A stretch of DNA of 64,000 bases from Bacteroidota bacterium (GTDB lineage: Bacteria; Chloroflexota; Anaerolineae; Aggregatilineales; Phototrophicaceae): assembly GCA_027492915.1 (NCBI GenBank), contig JAPUDW010000142.1, positions 1 through 64,000 on the forward strand, in the 5' to 3' direction. Shown here one piece after another: positions 43,673 through 53,489 of this stretch (positions within the stretch are counted from its first letter, which is position 1; every line of letters starts with the position of its first letter). The translations under genes were made by a program, and so were the position numbers. The notes under the pieces are model-generated. The model was given only the letters and a program-made list of their open reading frames with translations, made no database searches and was not told the origin of the DNA.

Positions 43673-43846
43673 ATGGATTCTCTTGTCAGTATTACAGTAA
43701 ATGGTGTTTCATAACTAGCGTAATGGATTGTATTCGCATTCCACAGCACAGGTTGGCGGGTCTTGGAATAGGATGGGTGGACAAAATTTGATGTGAAAGC
43801 GAAACGCACCTTTGCAGCGCTCCGCATCCCCGCTAAACTCCTGCCC

Positions 43847-46030
43847 ATGAGACAAACTTCATCACACACCCATCATCTTGTCGCGCTGGTGGCTTTCTTC
43901 GGGCTGGCTTTGCTGGCGCTGTATTGGCCGCTGTTCAATATGGCGACCCACCTCACCGGCGATATTCCCACCGATTACTTTCACTTTCACTGGAACTTCT
44001 GGTGGGTGCGGCACGCGCTGGCGACCGGACACACCATCTACGAAACCAACTACGTGTTGTACCCCTATACGTCGAGTTTGGTGTATCACACGCTGACAGT
44101 ATTCTGGTATCCGCTGTGGGCACTGCTCGAACCGTTCTTCGGCACGGTTCCCGCCATGAGTACGGTGTTTGTTGCTAATTACCTGCTGTGCGGCTACAGC
44201 GTTTACCTGCTGCTGCGGCATGAAGGGGTTTCGGCAGGGTTAGCGCTGGTGGGTGGGGCGCTGCTTGAACTTTCACCAATCATGACCAACAGCGTCTATT
44301 GGACGAATATCAACCTGATGGGCTGGTTCTGGCTGCCGCTGCTGCTGCTGACATGGGGCAAACTTACGCGGCAGGTGTGGGCGGCTAACGGGCGAAAGGC
44401 GGCATTGTACGCACTGCTCCTCGGCCTGACTTTTTGGGCGATGCTGCTGGATGACCTGCAATACCCGATCTTCGCGGCGTTCCTGCTCGTCCCCTACGGC
44501 TTGCTGACGTTGTGGCAGTCGCCCTCGTGGTCGGCGCGGATACGCGTTGTGGCCTACGGTTTGCTCTCGATTGCGATTGCGCTGGTGCTGCTGTGGTTCA
44601 TCGGGCCGCTGCGCTACCTGCTGAGTTACGACTCGACGGGTCTTTCGCCCACGCCGATGGAACGCGCCGTTCATATCCCGTTCCCACTAGGTTTTATCAG
44701 CCATTTGCCGAAAGATGTATCGGTGGGTGCGGTGCTGCTGCCGCTCGTCCTGCTGGCCTTACTAGCGGGTTGGTGGTGGCGGGGTAGGGGAATGCGACCG
44801 ATGCGCTGGTTCTGGTTGGCGCTGATGATACTGCCGCTGCTGCTGGCGGCGGGCGCGAGTATCACCATCGGCGAGACCCAAATCCCGATGCCGTATGTGG
44901 TGCTGCATAGCCTGTTTGGTGGCATGTTCCGCTATCCCGAACGTTTCGTACCGGTATTCACAATTCCCGCGCTGCTTTTTATTGGTATGACGCTAACGCC
45001 GTTGTTGAAACCGCGCCGTTTCATACGCGTGGCGGTGCCTGTCGTGCTGCTGGTGCTGGTCGCCGCCGACTCGTGGCTCTATGCGCCGGATGCCATCCAG
45101 CCGATTCCTTATCGCTACAGCTTTTACGACAAGATGGGGCGCGAACCCTACGACTATGTGGTGATTGAGTCGCCGTCCGGTGGCAGCAGCGGCGAAGGCT
45201 TGGTGGGCGAACAGCGTTTCGCGGCGCTGCAATGGTACGGCACCATCCACGGCAAGCGTATGGTGAATGGGCATATCTCGCGGGTGAACGCCCAGCACTT
45301 CTGGTTCATGCGGACGGATGACCCGCTGCTGGCGTGGCTGGGTCAGCGCCGCTTCCTCGAACCGGATTTGGTGGAGCCAGAACTGCGAGAGATTATCAAC
45401 GAATGGCCGGTTGGTTATATTGTCATTCATCAGGATATGATCGGACGTTCCGGCCCCACCACGCAAGAAATTATTGGCTACCTGAACAGCAGTCCCGGCC
45501 TCGTGTGTCCGGTGTGGGTGGAGCATGAGGCTGTGGTTTACCGCACGACATGGCATCCCGAAGGCTGCCCGCCGCGAACACTGCCAGAAACTGACATGGG
45601 TATTTACCGCATCGACCTCGGTACAGAAGGCGACGAACGCTTCATCGGCTGGGGCTGGCATTATCCCGAAGTGGTTGGCGGCTCGACCACATGGCGCTGG
45701 ACAGGGGAATACCCGCAAACACAGCTCTATGTGGATTTACCGGCTGGTGCTTACACCGTAAGTTTAGCCACGCAAGCGTTTTACGAGCCGCGCATCCTCA
45801 CGCTGTCTGCGAATGGTGTACCTTTGGGCGAGCCTGTAACTGTCCTGCCAGATACCTTGCAAACGCTGACCTTCACCCTACCGGCTGATGTGGTTGGCGA
45901 TGGCAAGCACATTATGCTCACACTCGATTATGACGGAGTTATTGTGCCGAAAGAAGAAGGGCAGGGCGGTGATGAACGCAAGTTAGCAGTGGCGGTCGAT
46001 TGGGTGGAGTTTGAGCCGGTTGGGGATTAG
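43847..46030 (+). CDS. Large membrane protein, putative glycosyltransferase-like
   Basis: 727 residues from the ATG at 43847 (the frame is open to a GTG at 43793, and no ribosome site favours either). The first half has about ten membrane spans; a DIPTDYFHFHWNFWWVRHAL segment after the first span has the acidic positions of GT-C enzymes. The soluble C-terminal half contains beta-rich sequence (YVDLPAGAYTVSLATQAFY). I see no strict family match beyond GT-C-like topology. It converges with the GT2 gene, 6 bases apart. Confidence 0.65.
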   Translation: MRQTSSHTHHLVALVAFFGLALLALYWPLFNMATHLTGDIPTDYFHFHWNFWWVRHALATGHTIYETNYVLYPYTSSLVYHTLTVFWYPLWALLEPFFGTVPAMSTVFVANYLLCGYSVYLLLRHEGVSAGLALVGGALLELSPIMTNSVYWTNINLMGWFWLPLLLLTWGKLTRQVWAANGRKAALYALLLGLTFWAMLLDDLQYPIFAAFLLVPYGLLTLWQSPSWSARIRVVAYGLLSIAIALVLLWFIGPLRYLLSYDSTGLSPTPMERAVHIPFPLGFISHLPKDVSVGAVLLPLVLLALLAGWWWRGRGMRPMRWFWLALMILPLLLAAGASITIGETQIPMPYVVLHSLFGGMFRYPERFVPVFTIPALLFIGMTLTPLLKPRRFIRVAVPVVLLVLVAADSWLYAPDAIQPIPYRYSFYDKMGREPYDYVVIESPSGGSSGEGLVGEQRFAALQWYGTIHGKRMVNGHISRVNAQHFWFMRTDDPLLAWLGQRRFLEPDLVEPELREIINEWPVGYIVIHQDMIGRSGPTTQEIIGYLNSSPGLVCPVWVEHEAVVYRTTWHPEGCPPRTLPETDMGIYRIDLGTEGDERFIGWGWHYPEVVGGSTTWRWTGEYPQTQLYVDLPAGAYTVSLATQAFYEPRILTLSANGVPLGEPVTVLPDTLQTLTFTLPADVVGDGKHIMLTLDYDGVIVPKEEGQGGDERKLAVAVDWVEFEPVGD

Positions 46031-46036
46031 CCGCTG

Positions 46037-46873
46037 TTAGCTGGAAAAGACGCCAGCGCCTTTTTCGTAACGTGTCTGCTCGCCATCGACCAGCACGCGC
46101 GGCATGGACGGCCAGCTTGCGAAGGTGAATATCGCGCGGAGGGGTAGGGCAACCGTGCGGATAGCATTCGGCAGCGTAACACCGGCTTCGGCGTAGTATT
46201 TGTCAAGGGCACTGGTCTTTTGTTCCGGCTGCGTGCGGAAGGCCGCGAGATGCTGGTCAACCGTTACCAGTGGCGCGTGAGCCGCGAACCGCCGCCACAG
46301 GTCGAAGTCCATTGCGTAATGCAGGCCTGGATTGATGCCGCTGACTTTATTCCACAATGACCGCCGCCAGAATGTGCCTTCCTGCCGGATGAACCCTAAA
46401 CCGCGCCCGTGGTACCACCCGCGCCGTATAAGGCTTCGACTGTGTCCGGTTTTCATCCGTCCGAGGCGCAGTTTACCCACAACGTCCATATTGGCAGGCT
46501 GTCCAGTTAACCATTCAATTGATGAATAATCCGCGAAGATGCCTCCCACCCGTCGCAGTGCTCCCGGCAGCAGCACATCGTCACTATTCAACCACGTCAT
46601 AATCTCATTGTTGGGTTCGATTTCAGGCGCGGGTGCAATTGCAAACCCCTTGTTTATTGCATCCGACTGCCCGCCATCTCGCGTACTGATCCAGTAGGTG
46701 AGCTTATCAGCATAGTGCTGGATAATTTCAACGCTGCCATCAGTCGAGCCGCCATCCATGATGATAAAGCGTAGGGCAGGGTAATCTTGATCTAACACCG
46801 AACGGATTGTGGCCTCTAAATAGGCTGCTTGATTATAGGAGGGGGTGACTAAGGTGATGGTTGGGTAGGTCAT
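46037..46873 (-). CDS. Family 2 glycosyltransferase
   Basis: 278 residues from the ATG at 46873 (MTYPTITLVTPSYNQ). GT-A motifs: SYNQAAYLEATIRSVLDQDYP, IMDGGSTDGSVEII, DGGQSDAINKGF and WLNSDDVLLPGAL (the DXD equivalent), then YAMDFDLWRRF. Enzymes of this pattern add sugars to surface polysaccharides. It is in single-gene context between a GT-C-like gene and a kinase. Confidence 0.9.
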   Translation of the reverse strand: MTYPTITLVTPSYNQAAYLEATIRSVLDQDYPALRFIIMDGGSTDGSVEIIQHYADKLTYWISTRDGGQSDAINKGFAIAPAPEIEPNNEIMTWLNSDDVLLPGALRRVGGIFADYSSIEWLTGQPANMDVVGKLRLGRMKTGHSRSLIRRGWYHGRGLGFIRQEGTFWRRSLWNKVSGINPGLHYAMDFDLWRRFAAHAPLVTVDQHLAAFRTQPEQKTSALDKYYAEAGVTLPNAIRTVALPLRAIFTFASWPSMPRVLVDGEQTRYEKGAGVFSS

Positions 46874-47007
46874 AGCGGCTATTGTAAACGCGATTCTGAA
46901 TAAGTTGTAAGCTCGAAGTTCCAAAACCTGAATTGTTGGTTATTAACAATATGATTAATATTAATTATAGTAAACAAATATAAAATGCTTTGTAATGAGA
47001 GGGCAAC

Positions 47008-48096
47008 TTGTCGCGGATTACTGTTATTGATGATGACCCTGATGTATTAGACACTGTTATTCGCGTTTTGCAGGGAGAGGGCTATCAAGTGAGTAGCGCT
47101 GTGAATGGCAGTCAAGGTATCCGCACCGTGCGAAATGAGATGCCAGATTTGATTTTGTGCGACATCAACATGCCCGTTCTGGACGGTTATGGCGTATTTC
47201 AGGGCGTCAAAAGTGACCTCAAAACCAACGCGATACCATTCGTGTTTTTAACGGCGCATAGCTCCCGTGCTGACCAGCGCAAAGGTATGGAACTTGGCGC
47301 GGATGATTATCTTGTTAAACCTTTTTCCCACAAAGAGTTGCTGTCCTGCGTGCGTACCCAGATTACCAAGCATCATTCAATCGCGGATCGTTACGAGACC
47401 ACGTTACGTCTAGTTCGCAAGAATATCATGTACGCCCTTCCGCACGAGCTGCGAACACCGTTGTCGCAAATCATCGGGTATGCTGGCCTGTTGGAAATGC
47501 AAACCGCTCCGGTCAATATCGACGTGATTCACCAATACGGCGCGAGTATCAACCGTGCCGGTCAACGATTGCAACACCTGATCGAGAATTATCTAGTGTA
47601 CGCCCAGTTGGAAATTATCGCTTCTTCCCCCGAAGAATTAGCGAAGCTGCGTAATCATATCGTCCGCAATATCAAGCCGGTGATCGAATCCGCCATTGAC
47701 GAATGTGCCACTAAGCATAATCGTGCCATTGATGTACAAACGGAGATTGAACCCCTCTCGCTGCAAATATCTGAAAACGACTTGAAGAAAATTATCGGCG
47801 AATTGGTGGATAATGCACTCAAATTCTCCGCGCCGAATGCATCCATCCGTGTCCAAACTCAAAAAGCTGATGATCACATTCAGATCGTTATCCGCGACGA
47901 AGGCCGTGGTATGAGTGCCGATCAGGTGATCTTACTGGGCGCGTATATGCAGTTTGACCGTTCTTTTTACGAGCAGCAGGGCATCGGGCTGGGCTTTATG
48001 ATCGCCAAACGGCTTGTCGAACTGCATGGTGGCAAAATCGCCATCGAAAGTAATCTCGACAATGGCACACGTATCTTAATCACATTCCCGACTTAA
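47008..48096 (+). CDS. Receiver-histidine kinase hybrid
   Basis: 362 residues. The receiver domain comes first (acidic pair at DDD near residue 8, phospho-acceptor D52 in LILCDINMP, T82, K104 in YLVKPF), followed by HisKA with H146 in ALPHELRTPLSQIIGYAG and a HATPase domain (ELVDNALKFSA, RDEGRGMS, GIGLGFMIAKRLVELHGG). No membrane span is present. A TTG start at 47008 is placed by GAGAGGG just upstream. This order, receiver before kinase, suggests input from another kinase. Confidence 0.9.
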   Translation: MSRITVIDDDPDVLDTVIRVLQGEGYQVSSAVNGSQGIRTVRNEMPDLILCDINMPVLDGYGVFQGVKSDLKTNAIPFVFLTAHSSRADQRKGMELGADDYLVKPFSHKELLSCVRTQITKHHSIADRYETTLRLVRKNIMYALPHELRTPLSQIIGYAGLLEMQTAPVNIDVIHQYGASINRAGQRLQHLIENYLVYAQLEIIASSPEELAKLRNHIVRNIKPVIESAIDECATKHNRAIDVQTEIEPLSLQISENDLKKIIGELVDNALKFSAPNASIRVQTQKADDHIQIVIRDEGRGMSADQVILLGAYMQFDRSFYEQQGIGLGFMIAKRLVELHGGKIAIESNLDNGTRILITFPT

Positions 48097-48100
48097 CCGG

Positions 48101-50029
48101 TTATTGGATAGTTAGCCACAAAAATTCATACGCGCCGAGTGTCAGCGTTTCGCCGACTTTAACAGAGCGCTGGCTGACCAGATCAAGTGCGCTTGTTACC
48201 AGTGTTGGTAGCTGAGCGCGCAGGCCATTAGCCGAAACGCTTTGCGGGTGTTCGGAAAAGTTTGCCAGCACTAAAATCTGCTGATGCCGTAAGTAGCTCA
48301 GAACGTGCCCATTCCCTGCGTCAAAGAAAGTGGTTTGTCCGCCCGCTAATTCCGGCGCAGCCTTACGTGCCGCGATGATTTGCTTCAACCCCTTAAACAC
48401 GCGGCCTTCGGTGGTTTGCTCATTCGCGCGGTTTTCCGCCCGCTCCCAGTCAAATTGGGTGCGATGTACCCACCGGCTGTCCTCGGCCTTAGCGTGGTCG
48501 TGCTGATAGGTGTAGTCATTGATTGTGGCGATTTCATCACCGAGGTAAATGAGTGGTATGCCGCCCACGCTCATGGCGATGCTATAAATCAACAGAATTC
48601 GCTTGATAGCATTATCAACATACAGCGAGTCCTTGATCGCCAGTGCTTGCTCCAACCCCGCCAACGAAGCCGCCGTGCCGGAAATCCGCATATCCTGTGT
48701 GATGGGGTTCAAGTTGAATGGCAGCCCCTTTGCGAACGAGCCGGGGAAGCGCCCATTGTAGAAGGAATTTAGGAACAGGCGGTGATCGAAGCCGTTGATA
48801 CCTAATTCTTGAGCATCCTCGTCCGCGAACGTCCAGCCGATGTCATCATGCGACCGCACATAGTTGACCCACGCGCAGCCATTGGGCAGGGTAAACCAGT
48901 GTTCCATCGACTTGCGCAGCAGCTTGACTTCACGGGTAGCCAACGCTTCCCATGTCAGTGCCATTAACGTCGGGTTATATGAAATCGGTGCTTCTTCCGG
49001 GCTGATGTAAGTTGCCACCGCTGCCGGATGCACAATCGCCTCTGACTTAAAGAGCAGGGCAGGGGCGGCGATGCGACCCAGTGCGTTATAGGCTTGGATA
49101 ATCCAATGCACTTGCGGCAGGCTCTCGCAGCTTGTCCCCATCTGCTTCCAGATGAATGCCACCGCATCCAAACGCAGGATTTCCACGCCGTTGTTCGCCA
49201 GTGTCAGCATTTCGCCCAGCATCGCATTGAAAACCATCGGGTTGCTATAGTTCAAATCCCACTGGAAGTTGTGAAAGGTCGTCCATACCCATTGGTTTGC
49301 TTCGGTGCGGAAGTTAAAGTTGCCGCGCCGGTGTTCGGGGAATATCTCACGCAAGTTTTGTTCGTATTGGTCAGGGATTGTGCGGTCGGGGAACATGAAA
49401 TAATAATTTTGATAGGTTTCATCTCCCACTAGCGCTTGCTTCGCCCAGTCATGCTCATCTGACGTGTGGTTAAAAACGAAGTCCAGCACAAGGCTAATAT
49501 CGTTTGCGCGGAAATCTGCTGCCAGCGCGGCAAGTTCTTCCATCGTGCCGAGCGCGGGGTTTACGTCGCGATAGCTGCTTACTGCGTAACCACCGTCGCT
49601 GTTACCTTCCGGTGCTTTAAACAGCGGCATCAGGTGTAAATAGGTCAAACCCAACTCGCGGAAGTAAGGGATTTTCTCGCGCAGACCTTGCAAGTTATCG
49701 GCGAACAAATCGACGTAACAAACCCCGCCTAGCATTTTTTCACTCTGGAACCACAGCGGGTCACTTTCGCGCTGTTGGTCAAGTATGCGTAGGTCGGTAG
49801 GTCGGGCAGCGGAGAGGTTGATCAAGTTTTCAAGAATATGTTCGAGGTGATAAAAGAAGTCATATTGACTGCCGTATAAGTTGTAGAGGTGGTTGAATGC
49901 TGTTGGGAAGTGCTGGTGAAGCCGCCGTAAAAATAGATCTCGCTCTTCAATAAGTGCTAATTTGGGTTCTAAACGTGGGAGTAAACGTTTCAAAGAAAGA
50001 TGAGCTTTTTTGATGATGTCGTTGGGCAT
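48101..50029 (-). CDS. Amylosucrase-like GH13 enzyme
   Basis: 642 residues from the ATG at 50029. GH13 regions are visible: GGYAVSSYRDVNPALG, SLVLDFVFNHTSDEH, EILRLDAVAFIWKQMGTSC (catalytic Asp) and LLFKSEAIV (acid/base Glu), NYVRSHDDIGWTF. The N-terminal helical domain (residues 1-95) and the WKQMGTSCESLP stretch are features of amylosucrase, which makes alpha-1,4-glucan from sucrose and releases fructose. Close relatives include sucrose hydrolases, so transfer versus hydrolysis is uncertain. It is alone on its strand; the PfkB and GalT genes at 58-60 kb fit related sugar use. Confidence 0.9.
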   Translation of the reverse strand: MPNDIIKKAHLSLKRLLPRLEPKLALIEERDLFLRRLHQHFPTAFNHLYNLYGSQYDFFYHLEHILENLINLSAARPTDLRILDQQRESDPLWFQSEKMLGGVCYVDLFADNLQGLREKIPYFRELGLTYLHLMPLFKAPEGNSDGGYAVSSYRDVNPALGTMEELAALAADFRANDISLVLDFVFNHTSDEHDWAKQALVGDETYQNYYFMFPDRTIPDQYEQNLREIFPEHRRGNFNFRTEANQWVWTTFHNFQWDLNYSNPMVFNAMLGEMLTLANNGVEILRLDAVAFIWKQMGTSCESLPQVHWIIQAYNALGRIAAPALLFKSEAIVHPAAVATYISPEEAPISYNPTLMALTWEALATREVKLLRKSMEHWFTLPNGCAWVNYVRSHDDIGWTFADEDAQELGINGFDHRLFLNSFYNGRFPGSFAKGLPFNLNPITQDMRISGTAASLAGLEQALAIKDSLYVDNAIKRILLIYSIAMSVGGIPLIYLGDEIATINDYTYQHDHAKAEDSRWVHRTQFDWERAENRANEQTTEGRVFKGLKQIIAARKAAPELAGGQTTFFDAGNGHVLSYLRHQQILVLANFSEHPQSVSANGLRAQLPTLVTSALDLVSQRSVKVGETLTLGAYEFLWLTIQ

Positions 50030-50523
50030 AGCAGCCACTTTCAAAAGTGATGGCAGATCGCCTCGTTAGGTCATTATGGTAGGCCATATTTTAGCGAAAC
50101 AAGCAGCGACACGCTAAATGAAGTGGTAGATCAAACATTTTTACAATGCTAGGGAATAGCAGCTTTATCTTTTTGAGTGATTTTGAAAGGCGAATTAATA
50201 CTAAATTTATGAAAAATTTACGTTCTTGCAAGGTGCTATTAGGCATTTGTATGGTGGATACCGTATAGTTCACGTTAATAGATCAATGAGTTGCGGCTGG
50301 TTACCTAAACTTAAATCTATTGGTTGACTGATACAATTTCTCCTGCGATAGCGATAATGACGGAATACGCTCTATAGGAAACTGTAGAGCGTGTTTCGTT
50401 TTACCCCCATACCTTACAAATATTTCTTTACTTTCTTGACAATTAAACCCGATCTCTGTAGTATGTGCAGTAAGACTATCACAAAATTGTTATAGTTTGA
50501 AATAGGAGTTGGGGAGGTAAGGG
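50030..50523. other. Gap with hairpin and promoter before the small protein gene
   Basis: A hairpin with 8-bp arms (ACGCTCTA, 50367-50374; TAGAGCGT, 50385-50392), followed by GTTTCGTTTT, could stop transcription from the left. A promoter follows at 50436-50464. No other gene is visible. Confidence 0.5.
50436..50464 (+). promoter_or_regulatory. Sigma-70 type promoter
   Basis: TTGACA (50436-50441) and TAGTAT (50459-50464) with a 17-base spacer. The GGGGAGG ribosome site at 50511-50517 follows, 6 bases before the ATG at 50524. This is the best consensus promoter in the window. Confidence 0.75.
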
Positions 50524-50763
50524 ATGAGCTGGAAACTGCAAACGCAGACTCAAGAAATTAGTATGGTTGACCGGCTAGTGCATTACGCCCGTACGCATAA
50601 TTGTAACGCAACCGACGCCGCGCAGGATATGCGCGACATTCTTAAAAAGTCGCCGGCGCTCGATGATATTAATAAAGCTCAAGCTCTGTTGGATGCCGAA
50701 AAAGCTGAAGCAGAGCAGAAGAAAATGGGTACACGCGGTGAATTCTACCATTGGCGTGACTAA
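50524..50763 (+). CDS. Small conserved hypothetical protein
   Basis: 79 residues with no recognised domain. It is helical and rich in Lys, Ala and Glu, opening MSWKLQTQTQEISM. It has a consensus promoter, a very strong ribosome site and a terminator immediately after it, so it is probably expressed at a high level. It may be a small stress or DNA-associated protein; this is a guess from its context beside a stress ferritin-like gene. Confidence 0.65.
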   Translation: MSWKLQTQTQEISMVDRLVHYARTHNCNATDAAQDMRDILKKSPALDDINKAQALLDAEKAEAEQKKMGTRGEFYHWRD

Positions 50764-50785
50764 CCCTCATCGCTAACCAGAAATT

Positions 50786-50812
50786 AAAAGGCGCATTTAA
50801 TGCGCCTTTTTT
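50786..50812 (+). terminator. Rho-independent terminator
   Basis: AAAAGGCGCATT with AATGCGCCTTTT, then further T, forming a stem with a TT-rich tail 22 bases after the stop of the small protein gene. On the other strand it could also serve the ferritin-like gene end. Confidence 0.9.
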
Positions 50813-50839
50813 AATTGCAGTCGTCAAGGTGAAAGCCGA

Positions 50840-51334
50840 TTAGGTCTGTTTTTCTGCCGTCACGTTGATTTTTCCGGCAAGTTCGGTCAGTTTTTCGTCA
50901 GCAGCAACCTCTTCGTTGAGAGTTTCTTGAAGGATCGCTTCAAGGTCGTGGTGGCCTAACACATGGGCGAATGTACGCACAGTACCGTATCCGGCCATCT
51001 CGTAATGCTCGACACGCTGTGCTGCACCGATCAGCGCCGCATCCTTCACGTTCGGTTCCATTTCTTCTTCAATTACTTCGCTGCCTTCTTCCACCAGCCC
51101 CTTCATCGCAGCACAGGTTTTGCGGGTGGCCTTCTTACCAAGTCCCTCAAATACCTGTTCCAGCCGCTTGATGTGGCCTTCAGTCTCGGAAAGGTGAGAC
51201 TCGAAAGCCTTCTTCAAATCGGGAGATGTGGCGGCCTTTGCCATCTTCGGAAGCGCTTTAGTTAATTGATGTTCAGCATCATAAAGATCTTTCAGTTCAT
51301 CAACAAATAGATCTTCAAATGTTTTTACAGCCAT
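50840..51334 (-). CDS. Ferritin-like YciE/YciF (DUF892) protein
   Basis: 164 residues from the ATG at 51334 (AAGGAG upstream). It begins with FEDLFVDELKDLYDAEHQLTKALPKMAKAA, the DUF892 opening; SETEGHIKRLEQVFE, MKGLVEEGSEVI and RVEHYEMAGYGTVRTFAHVLG hold the Glu and His residues of a ferritin-like diiron bundle. The family is linked to stress responses but its reaction is not established. It is intact and alone. Confidence 0.92.
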   Translation of the reverse strand: MAVKTFEDLFVDELKDLYDAEHQLTKALPKMAKAATSPDLKKAFESHLSETEGHIKRLEQVFEGLGKKATRKTCAAMKGLVEEGSEVIEEEMEPNVKDAALIGAAQRVEHYEMAGYGTVRTFAHVLGHHDLEAILQETLNEEVAADEKLTELAGKINVTAEKQT

Positions 51335-51571
51335 TTTGAACTCCTTGATTAGTGGTTCGTCGTACAACCTCACTATACGCGCCTCGAATAACGATCTTAT
51401 GACCCATTAGTATAATTTTTACATAGGCTGTTTATCGCTGCATTGTCACTTTCAAACCCACCACTTGACCTATGGTTGTCGGTCTAGTTGATCGACTGTA
51501 ATCCAAAATGTTTTTACTACAATGACAGTAATTATGGGCAGATAGGGTCTGTATTCGGGGAAGGTAACATT

Positions 51572-52054
51572 ATGAACGGGATATTGAGGCATGTGTCATG
51601 GCGTGCTGTATTGATCTCCGGCCTCGCCGCTGGCACGTTGTTCTTACTGGTGGATTTTTTACTGGCACCGTCCGTCTTGCAAGTCGATGCCGGTCTCATG
51701 CTGCGTTATTTCGCGGCGTTGGTGATGGGCAGCGGTGTGCTAACCCAAGCCGGTAGTGAAATCATACTCGTCGGCATTCTTGTCCATTATGTGTTGTCAC
51801 TGGCCTTTGCGTTAGTGATCGCAATTGTCGTCCATCGCTGGGGCTTGTTGGTGGGCATCGTTGGCGGGGCAGTCTTGGGTTTAGCCATCTACAGCATCAA
51901 TTTATATACCCTTACACTCCTTTTTCAATGGTTCTTTGCCATTAACAGCACCGTCATTATTCTCGGTCACATTGTATTCGGTGCGGTCGCGGGTGGTATA
52001 TACGAAATGTTTGACCACTATGACCAACCGATTATAAATGAAGGGGGCATTTAA
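51572..52054 (+). CDS. Small integral membrane protein
   Basis: 160 residues from the ATG at 51572 (GGGGAAGG upstream). Four or five membrane spans follow: AVLISGLAAGTLFLLVDFLL, YFAALVMGSGVL, ILVHYVLSLAFALVIAIVV, WGLLVGIVGGAVLGLAIYS, STVIILGHIVFGAVAGGIY. No enzymatic motif is visible. It abuts the M48 protease gene with no gap (TAA then ATG), implying translational coupling, so it may be a partner or substrate of that protease. Confidence 0.72.
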   Translation: MNGILRHVSWRAVLISGLAAGTLFLLVDFLLAPSVLQVDAGLMLRYFAALVMGSGVLTQAGSEIILVGILVHYVLSLAFALVIAIVVHRWGLLVGIVGGAVLGLAIYSINLYTLTLLFQWFFAINSTVIILGHIVFGAVAGGIYEMFDHYDQPIINEGGI

Positions 52055-52885
52055 ATGCGTTTATCAGCGTCTCGCTTAGGTTATTCGTCACAGCGCGGGG
52101 GTGGCGGCAGTAGTATGCGCCTGATTATAGGTGTAGTCATTGCCATTATATCCATCATCTCTTATGTCGCCTCGCGTGAATACAATCCGGTTACAGGTGA
52201 AAATCAATACCTCAGCATCACTGCTGAACAAGAAATCGCGCTCGGTCAGCAATCTGCGCCAGAAATGGTACAGGAGTTTGGTGGCCTCAGCCCCGACGAC
52301 CAAGCACAAAGCTTAGTCGATGACATTGGCTACAACATCGTGAATAACTCGGTCGCTCATACAACACCGTGGGAGTTTGAATTCAGCGTGCTGGATGACC
52401 CGCAGACCATTAACGCTTTCGCGCTGCCCGGTGGGCCGGTATTCATCACCTCCGGTTTACTTGCACAGTTGTCGACCGAAGATGAAGTTGCCGGTGTGCT
52501 TTCGCACGAGATTGTTCACGTCCTCGCTCGCCATAGTGCGCAACAGCTTGCGTCAAGCCAGTTAACGAATGGACTGATTGGCGCGGTCGGTGTGGCTTCC
52601 GGTGATGCGAATGCTGCACAGACGGCGGCGGTCATCGGCCAATTAGTGAACATGCGTTATGGGCGTGGCGACGAAATACAGTCGGATACTTTAGGCGTCT
52701 GTTTGATGATCGCCTCAGGTTACAATCCCGAAGGCATGATTCGTGTGATGGAAGTGCTAGAAGCGGCGGGTGGTGGCTCTGGTCAGCCGGAATTCTTTAG
52801 CACCCACCCGAACCCCGAAAATCGCATTGCCCAAATCCAAGCTGCAATCGAAAACGCGCCAACCCAGTGCGCTTCTTACCAATAA
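52055..52885 (+). CDS. M48-family zinc metalloprotease
   Basis: 276 residues. One N-terminal membrane span (MRLIIGVVIAIISIISYVA) is followed by the M48 domain: QEIALGQQSAPEMVQEFG, NAFALPGGPVFITSGLL, the zinc motif HEIVH (151-155) and GDEIQSDTLG with the third zinc-ligand glutamate. It resembles BepA/LoiP-type periplasmic proteases of envelope quality control more than HtpX. It follows the small membrane protein with zero gap. Confidence 0.93.
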   Translation: MRLSASRLGYSSQRGGGGSSMRLIIGVVIAIISIISYVASREYNPVTGENQYLSITAEQEIALGQQSAPEMVQEFGGLSPDDQAQSLVDDIGYNIVNNSVAHTTPWEFEFSVLDDPQTINAFALPGGPVFITSGLLAQLSTEDEVAGVLSHEIVHVLARHSAQQLASSQLTNGLIGAVGVASGDANAAQTAAVIGQLVNMRYGRGDEIQSDTLGVCLMIASGYNPEGMIRVMEVLEAAGGGSGQPEFFSTHPNPENRIAQIQAAIENAPTQCASYQ

Positions 52886-52954
52886 ACCATGGCTGTCTTT
52901 GAAAACGCGGCGTTTGGAAAGACCGAACGCCGTGTTTTTATTTGTGGTTATCCC

Positions 52955-53436
52955 CTACACTCGGTCAAAGATGTAGAAGATGTAATCCTGATGGGTGGTT
53001 TGAAATCCCATCTCATTGAGCGTTTTTAGTAGTTGAGCGCGATGGTCGGTACCATGCCAATATGCAGGAGTATTTGCCATGTGACGAGTACCTCGTCGCC
53101 CCCTTGCAGCGGGTGTTGAAACAACATGTCATCCCGCAAGTTTGCTAGATAACCGCGCATATTCTGCTCGACAGTATCCCAATAGGCACGGATAGCGGTG
53201 CGATCCTCAAAGTCATTGGGATTTAGCATACCTGGCATTTCGATGCTGCGCAGACCACTAAACCAGTAATCATCCGCACTCATCATATGCACAACTTGGT
53301 TACGAATAGAACCGACTGAATAATTCACAGGCTGCATAAACTGCTCCTGCGAAAGCGTCATGACGAGCCTATCCCATATTTTCCGGTTTTCAGTGAAATG
53401 GTATTCGTAGTAATGGCGAAAGGCATTCGCGTCCAT
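52955..53436 (-). pseudogene. DinB-family gene with a C-terminal frameshift
   Basis: From the ATG at 53436 the frame gives MDANAFRHYYEYHFTENRK and goes on to LLHIGMVPTIALNY, ending at 53026. One added T at 53059-53061 (ATTGG to ATTTGG) would restore LLHIWHGTDHRAQLL and a tail ending at 52955, which includes the HxxxH metal ligands HGTDH expected at the end of DinB proteins. Without them, metal binding should be lost. The break may be a mutation or sequence error. The remainder matches DinB well (QVVHMMSADDYWF). Confidence 0.75.
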
Positions 53437-53489
53437 AAGTTTATAACTCCTGATTACCGGTAAAATATGGTCGTGCTGTAGCGCTATTT

